DNA of 64,000 bases, taken from Tabrizicola flagellatus. GTDB taxonomy: Bacteria > Pseudomonadota > Alphaproteobacteria > Rhodobacterales > Rhodobacteraceae. The notes beneath the pieces are model-generated. The model did not search any database, was not told the DNA's origin, and saw only the letters and a list, made by a program, of their open reading frames with translations. The stretch spans positions 186,001 through 250,000 of the forward strand of contig NZ_VMDU01000003.1 in NCBI RefSeq assembly GCF_008271465.1. The letters are read 5' to 3'. The translations under genes were made by a program, and so were the position numbers. Below are positions 63,542 to 64,000 of this stretch, one piece after another. How positions within the stretch are numbered: the stretch's first letter is position 1; each line of letters opens with the position of its first letter.

Positions 63542-64000
63542 TCAGGCATCCGCAGCGAAGACCTGTGTCCCCGCGACCCAGGTGCCCAGCACCTTACCTT
63601 CCATCCGCGCGCCGTCAAACGGCGTGTTCTTCGACTTGGACCGCAGGCGGAAGCGGTCCATCAGGAAGGGGGCATCGGGGTCGAACAGGACCAGATCGGC
63701 CGGCGCGCCCTCGGCCAGCCGGCCCTGCGGCAGGCCCAGCCGGCGGGCGGGGTTCAGCGCCATGGCCCGGAACAGCGCGGGCAGGTCGAGATGGCCGGCA
63801 TGGAACAGCCGCATGGCCGCGGGCAGGAAGGTTTCCAACGCTACGGCGCCCGGCGCGGCCTCTTCGAAGGGCAGGCGCTTCGATTCCTCGTCGGCAGGTG
63901 TGTGCATCGAACAGATGATGTCGATCGTCCCGTCCGCCACCGCCGCGACCATCGCCAGCCGGTCCTGTTCCGACCGGAGCGGCGGGGTGAACTTGAAGAA
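63542..64000 (-). CDS. pyrC: Dihydroorotase-like protein, C-terminal part (5' end outside window)
   Basis: About 152 residues are visible and the frame runs off the right edge (FFKFTPPLRSEQDRLAMVAA). The C-terminal amidohydrolase pattern is clear: EESKRLPFEEAAPGAVALET, FRAMALNPARRLGLPQGRLAEGAPADLVLFD and SKNTPFDGARMEGKVLGTWVAG. In class I dihydroorotases the DHAPH motif lies here; in this protein the segment reads ICSMHTPADE. The catalytic Asp is Met and the last His is Ala. Such DHOase-like proteins in other bacteria are non-catalytic partners of aspartate transcarbamylase. pyrB may lie beyond the right edge. Confidence 0.9.
   Translation of the reverse strand, partial: FFKFTPPLRSEQDRLAMVAAVADGTIDIICSMHTPADEESKRLPFEEAAPGAVALETFLPAAMRLFHAGHLDLPALFRAMALNPARRLGLPQGRLAEGAPADLVLFDPDAPFLMDRFRLRSKSKNTPFDGARMEGKVLGTWVAGTQVFAADA

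Overview
This 64 kb window looks like chromosomal DNA of a high-GC alphaproteobacterium, most probably a member of the Rhodobacteraceae (inference). Codon third positions are almost all G/C, many genes overlap by ATGA or GTGA, and several neighbourhoods are ones I know from that family (infA-maf-RNase E/G-yacG-tRNA-Phe, glcDEF, mce-DUF1467, pyrC-plsY, ubiA beside rsmE). Most of the window is core genome. There is no CRISPR array, no prophage and no rRNA operon.

Layout. (1) 1-10853: an alpha-galactoside uptake and hydrolysis operon on the minus strand. It holds a large Opp/AgpA-type binding protein, two permeases, one fused double ATPase, a GH4 alpha-galactosidase and, as last gene, a tryptophan-halogenase-like flavoprotein. 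A MelR-like AraC regulator diverges from its head and another AraC gene meets its tail. (2) 10868-22465: carB, an Imm11-like orphan, pabB with a class IV aminotransferase, aspS, small enzymes, a response regulator, methylmalonyl-CoA epimerase and an EI24/CysZ-like membrane protein. (3) 22462-31139: nitroreductase, class II deacetylase, then a MoxR-DUF58-BatA/DUF4159-membrane protein cluster. (4) 31321-37213: small enzymes, a P-type ATPase, and the infA-maf-RNase-yacG-tRNA-Phe block. (5) 37214-38660: a decayed island scar at tRNA-Phe, with a broken tyrosine integrase and a frameshifted, 5'-truncated IS3-family transposase. (6) 38752-47021: flavin amine oxidase, DUF599 protein, glycolate oxidase glcDEF, two tandem secreted trypsin-like proteases, and a small heat shock gene with a heat-shock promoter and a ROSE-like RNA thermometer. 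(7) 47128-58881: a PLP lyase-like enzyme, an ECF sigma factor with a VWA/anti-sigma-like partner, an aminotransferase, an SDR, a YghU-type GST, succinate-semialdehyde dehydrogenase, and an OmpA/BON-repeat protein with a coiled-coil partner. (8) 58949-64000: ubiA, rsmE, gshA, plsY and the 3' part of a dihydroorotase-like gene that lacks the usual catalytic Asp.

The most interesting signals are the halogenase-like gene in a sugar operon, the dihydroorotase-like protein without its catalytic Asp, the heat-shock leader, the ECF sigma/VWA pair, and several dispersed palindromic repeat families between genes. One of these families shows compensatory base changes, and one palindrome sits inside the rsmE reading frame.
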